A stretch of DNA of 64,000 nucleotides from Polynucleobacter sp. VK25 (GTDB lineage: Bacteria; Pseudomonadota; Gammaproteobacteria; Burkholderiales; Burkholderiaceae): assembly GCF_018687355.1 (NCBI RefSeq), contig NZ_CP061288.1:1932144-1996143 (forward strand), read 5' to 3'. Every line of letters starts with the position of its first letter. The first letter of the stretch is position 1. Below the pieces are notes generated by a model. That model did not search any database. It worked only from the letters and a program-made list of their open reading frames with translations, and was not told the origin of the DNA. Both the position numbers and the translations under genes were made by a program. Of this stretch, positions 8,477 through 18,858 are shown piece after piece.

Positions 8477-9259
8477 ATGTTACGCATCATTTCCGCGAAC
8501 CTCAACGGTATCCGTTCTGCAGTCAAAAAAGGCTTTCTGCCATGGGCATTGAAGCAAAAAGCCGACTTCATTTGCATGCAAGAGCTTAAAGCCCAACGTG
8601 ATGACCTAGAAGACGCCATTCTCAACCCTGATGGCATGCACGGGTTTTTCCATCACGCCGAGAAGAAGGGCTATAGCGGCTGCGGGATTTATACGCCCCA
8701 TAAGCCAGACGAAGTCTTATATGGGTATGGCAATGAAGAGTTTGATGCGGAAGGACGCTACGTAGAGGCCCGTTTTAAAGGCTTATCAGTCATCTCTGTT
8801 TACATGCCCTCAGGCTCTAGCTCTGAGGAGCGCCAAGAGGCCAAATACCGCTATCTCGATAGTTTTCTGCCTCACCTTGTCGCCCTCAAAAAATCAGGGC
8901 GTGAAATCGTCCTATGCGGCGATGTCAATATTGCCCATCAAGAAATTGATCTAAAGAACTGGAAAGGCAATCTCAAGAATTCTGGCTTCTTACCGGAAGA
9001 GCGCGCATGGCTTACCAATCTCTTTAGCAAAGTGGGTTACGTCGATGTCTATCGACAGCTTGAGCCAGAGGCAACTGATGCTTGCTACACCTGGTGGAGC
9101 AATCGTGGCCAAGCCTATACTAAGAATGTTGGATGGCGCATTGACTATCACATCACTACACCCGGTATTGCTGCTACCGCTAAGAAAACTGCTGTCTACA
9201 AAGATGAAAAGTTTTCAGATCACGCGCCACTCACTGTGGACTACGACTGGAAAATTTAA
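8477..9259 (+). CDS. xth: Exodeoxyribonuclease III (AP endonuclease)
   Basis: 260 residues of the exonuclease III/APE1 family, acting in base-excision repair on abasic sites and 3' blocks. Visible metal and catalytic motifs: [16 protein letters not shown] (metal Glu), [16 protein letters not shown], and the C-terminal [10 protein letters not shown] with the catalytic Asp-His. Length and motif spacing match the Xth type. It is divergent from pyrE and ends at a hairpin terminator shared with convergent ampG. Confidence 0.95.
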   Translation: MLRIISANLNGIRSAVKKGFLPWALKQKADFICMQELKAQRDDLEDAILNPDGMHGFFHHAEKKGYSGCGIYTPHKPDEVLYGYGNEEFDAEGRYVEARFKGLSVISVYMPSGSSSEERQEAKYRYLDSFLPHLVALKKSGREIVLCGDVNIAHQEIDLKNWKGNLKNSGFLPEERAWLTNLFSKVGYVDVYRQLEPEATDACYTWWSNRGQAYTKNVGWRIDYHITTPGIAATAKKTAVYKDEKFSDHAPLTVDYDWKI

Positions 9260-9286
9260 GCAGTCGTAAATGTAAATAAAAAATGA

Positions 9287-9311
9287 AAGGGGAGTTACTC
9301 CCCTTCTTTTT
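9287..9311. terminator. Bidirectional terminator between xth and ampG
   Basis: Stem AAGGGGAG / CTCCCCTT (9287-9294, 9298-9305) with a 3-nt loop that is the ampG stop codon complement. A T-rich tail follows on plus and an A-rich run precedes it, so it can work in both directions. Confidence 0.75.
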
Positions 9312-10614
9312 TGATCTGAACGATCTTGAAATGAATCGTTGCCCAAATGAGAAGTAAAACGGGAGCGCCAATAATGGCGGTGCCGTAGAAGAATGCTTGG
9401 TATCCAAAGTTATCAACGAACACTCCGGAGAAGCCCGCCAACCATTTGGGTAGCAGCAACATCATCGAGCTAAACAAGGCGTACTGCGTTGCTGAATAGC
9501 GGATATTAGTAAGCGAAGATAAGAAGGCAATAAAGGCTGCACTAGCAATGCCAGAGCTTAAGTTATCTGCGGAGATCACCCAAATCAAACCATGCAAATC
9601 GTGACCTTGGGTTGCCAACCACGCAAATAATAAATTACTGACTGCCGAAAGAACAGCGCCTACAAATAGAATTCGGAGCACACCAAAGCGCAGCGTGAGC
9701 ACGCCACCAACAAAGGCGCCTACTAAAGTCATCACCACACCAAATACTTTGCTTACTGCGGCAACTTCATCTTTGGTGTAACCCATGTCTACATAAAATG
9801 GGTTGGCCATAATGCCCATCACGACATCGCTAATACGATAGACAGCAATTAAAGACAAAATCAGCACTGCATGCCAGCGATAGCGGCTAATAAATTCTGC
9901 AAAAGGCTCAACCAGAGTTTGATACAGCCATGCTTTAGCAGTCCGCACCTTTGCTAACTCATACTTCACAGGCTCTTTACTTAAAAGGGTTGTAATCACA
10001 CCAACCCCAATAGATGCCGCCATACAGAGATAGGCAAATTGCCATGCACCCGCATCGTAACCACTGCCTGTTTCAGCACGAGCAGCAAGCCATAGAACCC
10101 CAGCACCAGCCCAAATCAAAGCCAGTCGATAACCAGTTTGATAAGTAGCCGCTAAGGCTGCCTGATGATCGCTATTGGCAGACTCAATCCGAAATGCATC
10201 TAAGGCAATATCCTGAGTAGCAGATCCAAAGGCCACTAACAGTGCACACCAAACAATGGAATTGAGTGCAAGCTTTGGATCTAAGGTCGACATACCAACC
10301 AAGCCCAAAATAATGAGTGCTTGCGCAAAAAGTAACCAGCTACGGCGGCGACCAAATAATTTGGTAAGGAGTGGAATTTGCAAACGGTCTACGAGAGGCG
10401 CCCAAACCCACTTAAAGGCATAGATCAAACCTACCCAAGTTAAATAACCAATGGTGCTGCGATCAATGCCAGCCTCACGCAACCAAAAACTAAGCGTTCC
10501 AAGGATGAGCAATAAAGGAAGGCCTGCGGAGAAGCCCAAGAACAGCATACGCAAACAAGGCCATTCGAGATAAACCCGAAAGTCTTTTAACCAAGATTGG
10601 ACTGCAGTGAACAC
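9295..10614 (-). CDS. ampG: AmpG-type muropeptide permease (MFS)
   Basis: 439 residues with about 12 hydrophobic segments. The AmpG branch is recognisable from FLGFSAGLPLLLILGTLSFW near the N-terminus and the KFGRRRSWLL-like loop (LFGRRRSWLLFAQ). AmpG imports anhydro-muropeptides for peptidoglycan recycling, the products of lytic transglycosylases such as the one at the left edge. The start is GTG 10614. It is 15 bp downstream of metW on the same strand and may be read through from it. Confidence 0.88.
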   Translation of the reverse strand: MFTAVQSWLKDFRVYLEWPCLRMLFLGFSAGLPLLLILGTLSFWLREAGIDRSTIGYLTWVGLIYAFKWVWAPLVDRLQIPLLTKLFGRRRSWLLFAQALIILGLVGMSTLDPKLALNSIVWCALLVAFGSATQDIALDAFRIESANSDHQAALAATYQTGYRLALIWAGAGVLWLAARAETGSGYDAGAWQFAYLCMAASIGVGVITTLLSKEPVKYELAKVRTAKAWLYQTLVEPFAEFISRYRWHAVLILSLIAVYRISDVVMGIMANPFYVDMGYTKDEVAAVSKVFGVVMTLVGAFVGGVLTLRFGVLRILFVGAVLSAVSNLLFAWLATQGHDLHGLIWVISADNLSSGIASAAFIAFLSSLTNIRYSATQYALFSSMMLLLPKWLAGFSGVFVDNFGYQAFFYGTAIIGAPVLLLIWATIHFKIVQIKKEGE

Positions 10615-10629
10615 CTGTGAATTTTTATT

Positions 10630-11223
10630 CTACGCGCGACGAATGCGGAACAAGGCGAGGCTGCCAAAGAGATTTGGCATCAACGTTACCTGTCGACCCT
10701 CATGCAAGATGCATTGATCGACCACCTTTAACCCAAGGCTTGATGCCAACTTCTCAAAGTCTGCAACAGTCAGCACCCGTACGTTGGGCGTGTTGTACCA
10801 CTGGTAAGGCAAGCTCTTAGATACTGGCATGCGTCCAAGGCCAACGGCGAGGCGATGCGACCAGTGACCAAAGTTCGGAAATGAAATGATGGATTCTTTT
10901 CCTACGCGCACTACTTCACGCAAAATCTTCTCTGTCTGATGAATCGTTTGTAAAGTCTGTGAAAGTACAACCGTATCAAAACTATTGTCTTCAAAAAGCG
11001 CTAGACCGCCTTCAAGATCCTGCTGGATTGTATTCAAGCCTTTTTGCACGCAAGAGAGTACGCGCGCATCATCAATTTCAACGCCATAGGCATGAACCGG
11101 TTTTTGTTTCTGCAAAAACTCTAGAAAACTACCGTCACCACAACCGAGATCCAACACTTGTGTGTTTGGTGCAATCCAATTAGCTATGGCAGCAAAGTCA
11201 GCGCGCTTTGTGAAATTACTCAT
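10630..11223 (-). CDS. metW: Methionine biosynthesis protein MetW
   Basis: 197 residues with the SAM-binding methyltransferase motif [15 protein letters not shown] near the N-terminus. MetW is found next to metX in many proteobacteria and is required with it for homoserine acylation; its own chemistry is not settled. It overlaps the end of metX by 4 bp, so the two are translationally coupled. Conserved [20 protein letters not shown] is typical of the family. Confidence 0.94.
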   Translation of the reverse strand: MSNFTKRADFAAIANWIAPNTQVLDLGCGDGSFLEFLQKQKPVHAYGVEIDDARVLSCVQKGLNTIQQDLEGGLALFEDNSFDTVVLSQTLQTIHQTEKILREVVRVGKESIISFPNFGHWSHRLAVGLGRMPVSKSLPYQWYNTPNVRVLTVADFEKLASSLGLKVVDQCILHEGRQVTLMPNLFGSLALFRIRRA

Positions 11224-12359
11224 GCTTGAGCCTCACGCATTTGCTTAAAGTAAGCTCTCACGAGGTTGTGATAACGCTCATCATCCAAAAGGAAAGCGTC
11301 GTGACCATGTGGCGCATCAATCTCGGCATAGGTGACTTCGCTCTTGTTACTGAGCAATGACTGAACGATTTCACGGCTACGGTTAGGCGGAAAACGCCAA
11401 TCGGTTGAAAAGCTCACAACTAAGAACTTTGCCTGAACCTCTGCTAGCGCGCGATTCAGACTACCATCGTAACGACGTGCAGGATCGAAATAATCTAAGG
11501 CACGTGTAATGAGTAAGTAGGTGTTAGCGTCAAAATAAGTTGAAAACTTATCGCCTTGATGGCGCAAATAACTTTCAACCTCAAACTCAACATCAAAGCT
11601 AAAGCGGTAATCATGAGACTCGCCATTGGGGCGTTGTAATTCACGCCCAAATTTTTCTGCCATGTCATCATCAGATAAATAGGTGATGTGACCGACCATA
11701 CGGGCTAAACGCAAGCCGCGCTTTGGCACAACACCATGCTCATAATAGTTGCCACCATGAAAATCTGGGTCCGACAAAATAGCATTGCGTGCTACTTCAT
11801 TAAAAGCAATATTTTGCGCACTAAGCTTTGGAGTAGATGCAACTACAACGCAATGATCTAAGCGCTTAGGAAACTGAATAGCCCAAGCCATAGCCTGCAT
11901 ACCACCCAGGCTGCCGCCCATTACGGCAGCAAACTTTCGAATACCTAACTTGTCTGCCAAACGAGCTTGGGTGTTTACCCAATCCTCAACAGTGACGACA
12001 GGAAAGTCGGCGCCATAGGGCTTGCCAGTTGCAGGATTAATGCTCATCGGCCCTGTTGAACCAAAACAAGAGCCCAAATTATTAACGCCAATGACAAAAA
12101 AGTGATTTGTATCTACCGGCTTGCCAGGACCAATCATGTTGTCCCACCAACCAATATCCTGTGGGTCTTCTGGGCTTGGTCCAGCTACGTGGTGAGATGC
12201 ATTCAACGCATGGCAAACGAGTACAGCGTTGCTTTTGTCGGCATTGAGCTTGCCGTAGGTTTCAATGACTAAATCGTAGCCAGACAACATGGCACCACTC
12301 TGCAAAGGCAGGGGCTCGGCAAAATGAATGGTGTTTCTAGAGAGGTGTAGCTCGCTCAT
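11220..12359 (-). CDS. metX: Homoserine O-acyltransferase
   Basis: 379-residue alpha/beta hydrolase of the MetX family, first step of methionine synthesis from homoserine. Nucleophile elbow [13 protein letters not shown] near residue 145; the Asp (FSTDWRFPP) and His ([11 protein letters not shown]) of the triad follow towards the C-terminus. Acetyl versus succinyl donor cannot be settled by eye; many betaproteobacterial members use succinyl-CoA. The start overlaps the stop of slmA by 4 bp, leaving no room for its own leader, unlike metK and ahcY. Confidence 0.95.
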   Translation of the reverse strand: MSELHLSRNTIHFAEPLPLQSGAMLSGYDLVIETYGKLNADKSNAVLVCHALNASHHVAGPSPEDPQDIGWWDNMIGPGKPVDTNHFFVIGVNNLGSCFGSTGPMSINPATGKPYGADFPVVTVEDWVNTQARLADKLGIRKFAAVMGGSLGGMQAMAWAIQFPKRLDHCVVVASTPKLSAQNIAFNEVARNAILSDPDFHGGNYYEHGVVPKRGLRLARMVGHITYLSDDDMAEKFGRELQRPNGESHDYRFSFDVEFEVESYLRHQGDKFSTYFDANTYLLITRALDYFDPARRYDGSLNRALAEVQAKFLVVSFSTDWRFPPNRSREIVQSLLSNKSEVTYAEIDAPHGHDAFLLDDERYHNLVRAYFKQMREAQA

Positions 12360-13006
12360 TCTGACAGGAGAAGGCGCAGACTAACATCGGAGGCTTCTGT
12401 TGGCAGCTTCTTAAATCCACTTCGGGCAAAGCGATGCCAACGACCCAAAACAAAACTCATCAACATGGCAGCGCGAATACTAACCTCTTCTTGACCCAGT
12501 TGCGCCCAGTTACCGCCTTGGGTTTGAGCAATACGCAGCGCTTGCTTCAGAGATGCTTCGACACGATCTAGCACTTGAGTAATACGCTCTTGCAAGCGAT
12601 CATCTTCTTGCAACAAAGCATCGCCCAATAAAACGCGAGTCATACCGGGATTCTTTTCAGCAAAAAATAAAAGCATTTGCAAAATGCCGCGCGCTTGAGC
12701 AAGACCAGACTCTTCTTTTTGATTAATTTGATTAATCAACCCAAAAACAGTTTGCTCAATAAAAGAAATCAAGCCCTCGAACATCTGCGCCTTACTCGCA
12801 AAATGGCGATACAGGGCTGCTTCTGATACCTCGATCTTGGCGGCTAGAGCGGCAGTAGTAACGCGCTCACCCTTAGGGTTTTGTAACATCTCCGCAAGCA
12901 CTTGCAAAATCTGCAATCGGCGCTCGCCTGGGCGAGGGCGTTTACGAGCTTTACCAGCGTCAGCGGTGCTGTCGTTGATGTCTGCTGGCTCTATAGATTC
13001 ACGCAT
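12356..13006 (-). CDS. slmA: TetR-family nucleoid occlusion factor SlmA
   Basis: 216 residues with an N-terminal TetR-type helix-turn-helix ([21 protein letters not shown], about residues 48-68) after the basic [13 protein letters not shown] segment typical of SlmA. SlmA binds DNA sites spread over the chromosome and blocks FtsZ assembly over the nucleoid. The order argB-slmA fits Burkholderiales. It starts 18 bp after argB and overlaps metX by 4 bp. An ordinary TetR repressor is the alternative, but the N-terminal match favours SlmA. Confidence 0.85.
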   Translation of the reverse strand: MRESIEPADINDSTADAGKARKRPRPGERRLQILQVLAEMLQNPKGERVTTAALAAKIEVSEAALYRHFASKAQMFEGLISFIEQTVFGLINQINQKEESGLAQARGILQMLLFFAEKNPGMTRVLLGDALLQEDDRLQERITQVLDRVEASLKQALRIAQTQGGNWAQLGQEEVSIRAAMLMSFVLGRWHRFARSGFKKLPTEASDVSLRLLLSE

Positions 13007-13024
13007 GCTTATTTACTTGTCTAC

Positions 13025-13930
13025 TTATCTAGAACGGATCATCGTTCCGAACGCTTGCTCGGTCAGAATTTCTAACAATAAAGAATGTTCAATACGGCCG
13101 TCGATGATGTGCACTGAATTGACGCCACTCTTAGCAGCATCTAGTGCAGAAGAAATTTTTGGCAACATGCCACCGGAAATGGTGCCATCAGCAAACAGTC
13201 CATCAATTTCTCGCGCAGTTAAATCTGTTAGCAACTTGCCGTCTTTATCCATCACGCCGGGAATATTAGTCATCATGACTAACTTCTCTGCATGGAGAAT
13301 CTCAGCCATCTTGCCGGCTACTAAATCCGCATTAATGTTGTAAGCCTGGCCTTCAGCGCTAAAGCCAATCGGAGAAATCACCGGAATAAACGCATCGTCT
13401 TGCAAGGCCTTAACCACAGCAGGATTAATTGCCTCGATTTCACCAACAAAACCGATATCAATCATCTTACTTGGATCAGTATCGCTAGGAATCTTCATTT
13501 TCTTAGCGTGAATCAAGCCACCGTCTTTGCCAGTCAAGCCAACAGCTTGGCCGCCAAAGTGGTTGATCAACATCACAATGTCCTGCTGCACTTCGCCGCC
13601 CAGAACCCACTCCACCACTTCCATGGTTTCTTCATCGGTAACGCGCATTCCCTGAATAAAGGTTCCAGTCTTGCCAATTTTCTTGAGAGCTTCATCAATT
13701 TGAGGGCCGCCGCCATGAACTACCACTGGGTTCATGCCAACTAACTTCAACAAAATGACATCGCGCGCAAAACTTTCTTTGAGGCGCTCTTCAACCATGG
13801 CGTTTCCGCCGTACTTAATCACAATAGTCTTGCCGTGATAGGCGCGAATGTAAGGCAGCGCTTCAGCAAGAATCTCCGCCTTTAATAAAGGTGAGATATC
13901 ACTTAGAGTAGGCAAAGGCTTAGTCATCAC
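13025..13930 (-). CDS. argB: Acetylglutamate kinase
   Basis: 301 residues of the amino acid kinase family: phosphorylates N-acetylglutamate, second step of arginine synthesis. Motifs: [10 protein letters not shown] (phosphate-binding Lys, around residue 39), [14 protein letters not shown] near residue 73, and [15 protein letters not shown] about two thirds in. The N-terminal helix before the first strand is the type found in hexameric, arginine-inhibited enzymes. It lies 9 bp downstream of dksA on the same strand. Confidence 0.97.
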   Translation of the reverse strand: MMTKPLPTLSDISPLLKAEILAEALPYIRAYHGKTIVIKYGGNAMVEERLKESFARDVILLKLVGMNPVVVHGGGPQIDEALKKIGKTGTFIQGMRVTDEETMEVVEWVLGGEVQQDIVMLINHFGGQAVGLTGKDGGLIHAKKMKIPSDTDPSKMIDIGFVGEIEAINPAVVKALQDDAFIPVISPIGFSAEGQAYNINADLVAGKMAEILHAEKLVMMTNIPGVMDKDGKLLTDLTAREIDGLFADGTISGGMLPKISSALDAAKSGVNSVHIIDGRIEHSLLLEILTEQAFGTMIRSR

Positions 13931-13939
13931 AAACCTAAT

Positions 13940-14428
13940 TTATTCGCCAAATAATTTTTGGCGGAGTTCGCGACGCTCTTGAGCCTCAAGAGATAAATTG
14001 GCTGTAGGCCTTGCAATTAAACGGTTCAAGCCGATTGGCTCGCCTGTTTCTTCACACCAACCATAATCGCCAGATTCAATGCGCGCCAATGCTTGCTCTA
14101 CTTTTTTGAGCAACTTACGCTCACGATCGCGCGTACGCAATTCCAATGCATGCTCTTCTTCGATGGTTGCGCGATCGGCAGGATCGGGAACCAAAATATT
14201 TTCACGCAGATGTTCTGTTGTCTCGGATGCATTCTTGAGAATGTCATTTTTGAGAACGAGTAATTTTTGACGGAAAAAATCTAACTGCGCAGCACTCATA
14301 TAGTCCTTATCGGACATCTTGAGTAATTCTGCTTCAGTTAGTGGGGCACCTTTTGCAACTTTCGTGCTCGCAGCTTTACTACTGGCTTTTGCAGCAGTTG
14401 CTGTTTTTGTTGCTGTTTTTACCGTCAT
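13940..14428 (-). CDS. dksA: RNA polymerase-binding transcription factor DksA
   Basis: 162 residues. An Ala/Lys/Thr-rich N-terminal tail of about 30 residues precedes the coiled coil that enters the RNA polymerase secondary channel, followed by the C-terminal zinc-finger-like fold (YGWCEETGEPIG...RLIARPTANLS). Only one of the four zinc cysteines of the E. coli protein is left. This is the usual betaproteobacterial form, so it should keep its fold without zinc. It acts with ppGpp on rRNA and amino acid promoters. Confidence 0.93.
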   Translation of the reverse strand: MTVKTATKTATAAKASSKAASTKVAKGAPLTEAELLKMSDKDYMSAAQLDFFRQKLLVLKNDILKNASETTEHLRENILVPDPADRATIEEEHALELRTRDRERKLLKKVEQALARIESGDYGWCEETGEPIGLNRLIARPTANLSLEAQERRELRQKLFGE

Positions 14429-14539
14429 CTCATTCTTTCCTGGTTTAAAGCATTATTGCCTCATTCTGCCAAACTTTTACGGCCCTTTTATTAATATTCA
14501 TCAATATTGACCGTGGCGGCGGATTGTACCCGAATCTTT

Positions 14540-15610
14540 CTAGGCCAAACATCCCTCAAGCCCAGCCAGTAGGGTGTCTTTAGGCAAATCGATGCCTATG
14601 AAGACCATACGGGTTTGCTTGGGTTCTGCACCCCATGGACCCGCTAAATCGCTGCCCATCATCTGATGCACCCCCTGAAACACCACTTTTCGACTACTTC
14701 CCTTGACATAGAGTACGCCTTTATAGCGCAGCATCTTCTCGCCAAAGACCTCCAAAATGCCGCCAAGGAAGTCTTCCAACTTTTTGTGATTAAAGGGTTT
14801 ATCACTACGAAAAACGAAGGATTGGATGCGATCCGTATGGCCTGCATGGCCATGGTGATGATGGTCATGACTATGATCATGGCCGCAGGTGCTGTGATCA
14901 TGGTCGTGGTCATGGCTATGGTCATGACCGCAATCAGCATGATCGTGGTCGTCCTGCTCCAAGAAATGTGGGTCTATATCTAGCTTGGCATTGAGATTGA
15001 AGCCTTTGAGGTCCAAAACTGCATTTAAAGGCACTATGCCCTTAGAAATGCCTGCAATCGGCGCTCTTGGGTTCATGTGCATCAAACGATTACGCAAAGC
15101 ATCTACTTGGGCAGGAGTAACCAAATCAGTCTTAGTAATAAAGATCTGATCTGCAAAGCCCACCTGGCGCTGAGCTTCTTCGTGCTCATTAAGTTGTTGC
15201 TGACCATGCTTAGCATCTACCAAGGTCACCACAGCATCCAATACATAGTGATCAGCAACGTCATCATCCATAAAGAAAGTCTGCGCTACAGGGCCTGGAT
15301 TGGCAACGCCTGTCGTTTCAATGACGACGCGATCAAAGCTAATCTTCTTATCTTTGCGCTGCTCCCAGAGCTCATTTAGCGCATCCACCAAGTCGCCACG
15401 AATCGTGCAGCAAATACAACCGTTACTCATTTGCACAATATTCTCTTGGTTATCTTGTACCAAGATATCGTTATCAATATTTTCTTCGCCGAACTCGTTC
15501 TCGATCACGGCAATTTTTTTACCGTGTTCCTCAGTCAGAATGTGTTTGAGCAAGGTGGTTTTGCCGCTCCCTAAGAAGCCCGTCAAAATTGTTACCGGAA
15601 TTAATGCCAT
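14540..15610 (-). CDS. CobW/YjiA-family metal-chaperone GTPase
   Basis: 356 residues of the COG0523 G3E GTPases. Walker [12 protein letters not shown] at residues 11-21, the metal-binding CXCC motif (GCICCTI) near residue 65, and a C-terminal CobW domain. Between the domains lies a strongly His-rich stretch of about 40 residues with two CGHDHSHDH repeats, able to hold several Zn or Ni ions. Such proteins deliver zinc or other metals to client enzymes. No zinc-regulator operator is evident upstream. It lies upstream of dksA on the same strand, across 111 bp. Confidence 0.9.
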   Translation of the reverse strand: MALIPVTILTGFLGSGKTTLLKHILTEEHGKKIAVIENEFGEENIDNDILVQDNQENIVQMSNGCICCTIRGDLVDALNELWEQRKDKKISFDRVVIETTGVANPGPVAQTFFMDDDVADHYVLDAVVTLVDAKHGQQQLNEHEEAQRQVGFADQIFITKTDLVTPAQVDALRNRLMHMNPRAPIAGISKGIVPLNAVLDLKGFNLNAKLDIDPHFLEQDDHDHADCGHDHSHDHDHDHSTCGHDHSHDHHHHGHAGHTDRIQSFVFRSDKPFNHKKLEDFLGGILEVFGEKMLRYKGVLYVKGSSRKVVFQGVHQMMGSDLAGPWGAEPKQTRMVFIGIDLPKDTLLAGLEGCLA

Positions 15611-15679
15611 GGATGTTCCAATCTAAATCTATAAGCCAACCATTCCCAAAGCGGGAAACCTTCTATCTTACCGAGTTCC

Positions 15680-16681
15680 TCAGTCTTTGCCAGCCTTTGC
15701 GCGTGGATGCGCTTTATCGTATGCCTGAGCGAGGTGCTGAAAATCTAAGGAGGTATAAATCTGGGTACTGGCAATGCTGGCATGCCCCAACATCTCCTGC
15801 ACTGCACGTAAATCTTGTGAGGATTGCAGTACATGACTTGCAAAACTGTGGCGCATCATATGAGGGTGCACATGGGTTGGTAAGCCAGCGCGCATAGCCA
15901 AAGTACGCAATCTGGCTTGCACCGTACGCGGTGATAAGCGCTTGCCGGTGGCTGACAAAAATAAGGCAATCGATTCTTCTGAGTAACTTCCAGCATCCCG
16001 CAACTGTCGCCATGCAGTAAGTGATTTCATTGCGGGCATACCAACAGGTACTGAACGTCGTTTACCGCCCTTACCTAAAACAGTCACTTCCGCCGCATCC
16101 CAATCTAACCAGCCAGCAGATTCATGCTGACGGTCCTTACTTTGCATCACATCAATGCCCAAGAGTTCAGATAGACGTAAACCCGAGGAGTAGAGCAAAT
16201 CAATAATCGCTGCATCACGAATTGATTCCAAATCCTTTTTTTCTTCAGCCTCTTTAACTGCTTGATTCACTAAGGCGAGTGCCTGCTCAACTGATAACGC
16301 CTTAGGCAAAGACTTTAAACGCTTAGGCGCCTTCACATCATCCACTGGATTAGCGGCAAGGTTACTAGTGACCTTGCCTGCGCGTGCATCACGCCTGGCA
16401 TCTTTTTCTGTAAGCCAGTCATACCAACCACGCCATGCTGACAACGCTCTTGCAATACTTCTCGAGGATTTACCTTTGGAATGCAAGCGTCCCGCCCAAC
16501 GGCGCACATGGCCATTGCTAACTTTTAATAATTCAACAGAGTCTTCAAGCGCAAAATTTTGGAGATCACTCAGATCCATGCCGTACGCTTTGAGCGTATG
16601 CGGCGAGAGTTGACGCAATACATGAAGCTCATGCAAATACTCTTGCATGAGGGGGTGGAGATCAGTCGCCTTTAATTTCAT
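15680..16681 (-). CDS. xerC: Tyrosine recombinase XerC
   Basis: 333 residues. N-terminal SAM-like DNA-binding domain (LHVLRQLSPHTLKAYGMDL) and C-terminal catalytic domain with the Arg of SSGLRLSELLG, HPHMMRHSFASHVL (H-x-x-R), LGHASIASTQIYT with the nucleophilic Tyr. XerC with XerD resolves chromosome dimers at dif. Its start overlaps the end of the DUF484 gene by 20 bp. DUF484 upstream of xerC is a widespread arrangement and argues for the housekeeping enzyme rather than a mobile-element integrase. Confidence 0.93.
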   Translation of the reverse strand: MKLKATDLHPLMQEYLHELHVLRQLSPHTLKAYGMDLSDLQNFALEDSVELLKVSNGHVRRWAGRLHSKGKSSRSIARALSAWRGWYDWLTEKDARRDARAGKVTSNLAANPVDDVKAPKRLKSLPKALSVEQALALVNQAVKEAEEKKDLESIRDAAIIDLLYSSGLRLSELLGIDVMQSKDRQHESAGWLDWDAAEVTVLGKGGKRRSVPVGMPAMKSLTAWRQLRDAGSYSEESIALFLSATGKRLSPRTVQARLRTLAMRAGLPTHVHPHMMRHSFASHVLQSSQDLRAVQEMLGHASIASTQIYTSLDFQHLAQAYDKAHPRAKAGKD

Positions 16682-17336
16682 AAGCCTGGATACGATCCAA
16701 AGCTGCAGCTGTTAGTTCAGCAATCTGACGCAAATAGAAAGCACCCATATCCGCTGTAAAGCGTGACTCATCTTTACTTGCTAGCAATAACACCGCTGGT
16801 GATTGAGTAGCGCCAACACTTTTGCCAAGCGGCAAACCAATAGCCACCATGCTTTGCCATTCAGGATCAATGGTGGTTTGGCTTGCTAAGAGGTCTACGC
16901 TAGCAGCGGCCAACTCTTTTGCCGAACCACACAAAGGGGTATCGATCCAAGGACCAAATGCTGAATTAGGCGACAACAATTGTGCAGACTCGACCTCAAA
17001 GACCTCAGCTAAACCCGAAGTAATGGCAGCCTCAACATCAGCCTTATTGTTCGCCTTCATCAGGCGCAATAACCAGGCAACCAAACTTTGTTGGGTTTTG
17101 TCGTTGCGACTACCAAAGTGCAGCATCTCACTTAAGCGACGATTGAGTTCTTGATTTTGTGTACGCAATACCGTCATCTGACGCTCTTGCAATGAGATTG
17201 CGCGATCTTCATGTGGGTGCTTGATCCGAATCTCATTAAATAGATCGGCGTAACGCTCAAAAAACCCTGGGGTTGCACGCAACCACTCAGCAACTAATTC
17301 TTCTTGCTCGGCTTGCTTTGGATCGATTGCGCTCAT
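16662..17336 (-). CDS. DUF484 family protein
   Basis: 224 residues of the DUF484 family, a GAF-like domain protein of unknown function usually encoded directly upstream of xerC. An N-terminal segment (VAEWLRATPGFFERYADLFNEIRI) is followed by a coiled-coil region and a GAF-like C-terminal half. No enzyme motif is visible. The 20-bp overlap with xerC suggests translational coupling and a shared role in chromosome segregation, which is inference. Confidence 0.85.
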   Translation of the reverse strand: MSAIDPKQAEQEELVAEWLRATPGFFERYADLFNEIRIKHPHEDRAISLQERQMTVLRTQNQELNRRLSEMLHFGSRNDKTQQSLVAWLLRLMKANNKADVEAAITSGLAEVFEVESAQLLSPNSAFGPWIDTPLCGSAKELAAASVDLLASQTTIDPEWQSMVAIGLPLGKSVGATQSPAVLLLASKDESRFTADMGAFYLRQIAELTAAALDRIQAYEIKGD

Positions 17337-17385
17337 GAATTTCTTTCTCTAATTACTTTTTTATTTACTTGTTTTATAGACTTAG

Positions 17386-18858
17386 TTAGCCAAGCTTCTT
17401 GCGTAAAAGCTCATTTACCTGACCTGGGTTAGCCTTACCTTGGGAGGCTTTCATGATCCGCCCTACCAATGCATTAAACGCTTTCTCTTTGCCAGAGCGG
17501 AACTCTTCAACAGACTTCTGGTTGGCAGCTAATACTTGATCGATGATGGCTTCAATGGCGCCGCTATCACTAATCTGTTTCAAGCCTTTGGCGTCAATCA
17601 CCTGATCAACCGTGCTGATGGCTTTACCTGCAATGGCTTCTTCCCAAAGAATGGCAAAGATGTCTTTAGCAATCTTGTTAGAAATTGTGCCGTCAGCTAC
17701 ACGCGTCAACAATGGCGCCAAATGCTCTGCCTTTAATGGTGCATCTGCTGTTGCAATACCTGCACGTTTTAAGGATGAGGCGAACTCGCCAGCAATTAAA
17801 TTGGCAGCCGCTTTTGCTAATGGCTTACCGACAATTACCAACAGCTCTTCAAATACTTTTGCGGTGTCACGATCTTGCGTGAGAAGCTGCGCATCGTAGG
17901 CGCTTAATCCAAATTCACTTTGCCACTGCTCACGTAATTGCGCAGGCAATGCAGGCATCTTGCTGTGAACATCTGCAATCCACGCATCATCAATCACAAC
18001 AGGAAGTAAGTCAGGATCGGGGAAGTAGCGGTAGTCATTCGCATCTTCTTTGCTACGCATGCTACGCGTTTCGCCGCGATCGGGATCGTACAAACGGGTT
18101 TCTTGAACAACAGTGCCACCGTCTTCGATTAACTCAATTTGACGACGGACTTCATATTGAATGGCTTCTTCCAAAAAGCGGAAGGAGTTCAAGTTCTTGA
18201 TTTCGCAGCGGGTACCAAACTCAGCCTGACCTTTAGGGCGCACTGAAACGTTGGCATCGCAGCGGAAAGAGCCTTCTTGCATATTGCCGTCACAAACACC
18301 GAGCCAAACGACCAGGCCATGCAAGGCTTTAGCGTAGGCGACTGCCTCAGCAGCACTACGCATGACCGGTTCGGTCACGATCTCGAGGAGTGGCGTACCG
18401 GCGCGATTTAAGTCAATGCCACTAGAGGGTTCGCCATGGGGGCCTGTGAAGCCCTCTTCATGCACAGACTTGCCAGCGTCTTCTTCCATATGGGCACGAG
18501 TGAGTTCAACCACTTTCACTTCTTCGCCCACCAAGATTTCGAGATGCCCACCAACAACAACCGGTATTTCCATCTGGCTAATTTGATAACCCTTAGGTAG
18601 ATCGGGATAGAAATAGTTTTTGCGCGCAAAGATGCTCGCTGGAGAAATCTTGGCATTCACTGCCAAACCAAAACGAATGGCATGCTCAACGGCTTGACGA
18701 TTCAGTACTGGCAATACACCAGGTAATGCCAGATCCACTGCGCATGCTTGTGTATTGGGCTCAGCACCAAAGCGCGTACTTGCACCACTAAAAATTTTGG
18801 ACTGCGTTTGTAGTTGTGCGTGGGTCTCTAGACCAATAACGACTTCCCATTGCATCAT
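17386..18858 (-). CDS. gatB: Asp-tRNA(Asn)/Glu-tRNA(Gln) amidotransferase subunit B
   Basis: 490 residues. The GatB kinase-like domain starts with [20 protein letters not shown] and activates mischarged Glu-tRNA(Gln) or Asp-tRNA(Asn); the C-terminal YqeY-like domain binds tRNA (ending [10 protein letters not shown]). The frame is open to 18888, but the ATG at 18858 overlaps the gatA stop in an ATGA arrangement and matches the conserved N-terminus, so it is preferred. It is the last gene of gatCAB. Confidence 0.96.
   Translation of the reverse strand: MMQWEVVIGLETHAQLQTQSKIFSGASTRFGAEPNTQACAVDLALPGVLPVLNRQAVEHAIRFGLAVNAKISPASIFARKNYFYPDLPKGYQISQMEIPVVVGGHLEILVGEEVKVVELTRAHMEEDAGKSVHEEGFTGPHGEPSSGIDLNRAGTPLLEIVTEPVMRSAAEAVAYAKALHGLVVWLGVCDGNMQEGSFRCDANVSVRPKGQAEFGTRCEIKNLNSFRFLEEAIQYEVRRQIELIEDGGTVVQETRLYDPDRGETRSMRSKEDANDYRYFPDPDLLPVVIDDAWIADVHSKMPALPAQLREQWQSEFGLSAYDAQLLTQDRDTAKVFEELLVIVGKPLAKAAANLIAGEFASSLKRAGIATADAPLKAEHLAPLLTRVADGTISNKIAKDIFAILWEEAIAGKAISTVDQVIDAKGLKQISDSGAIEAIIDQVLAANQKSVEEFRSGKEKAFNALVGRIMKASQGKANPGQVNELLRKKLG

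Noticed and set aside
14666..14983. Plus-strand Met/Val-rich frame opposite the CobW gene
   Set aside because: It is the mirror of the CAT/GAC-rich His-loop codons; no start signal or family.
15680..16681. Phage or island integrase
   Set aside because: Position after DUF484 and the overall sequence fit housekeeping XerC; no att site or mobile genes nearby.
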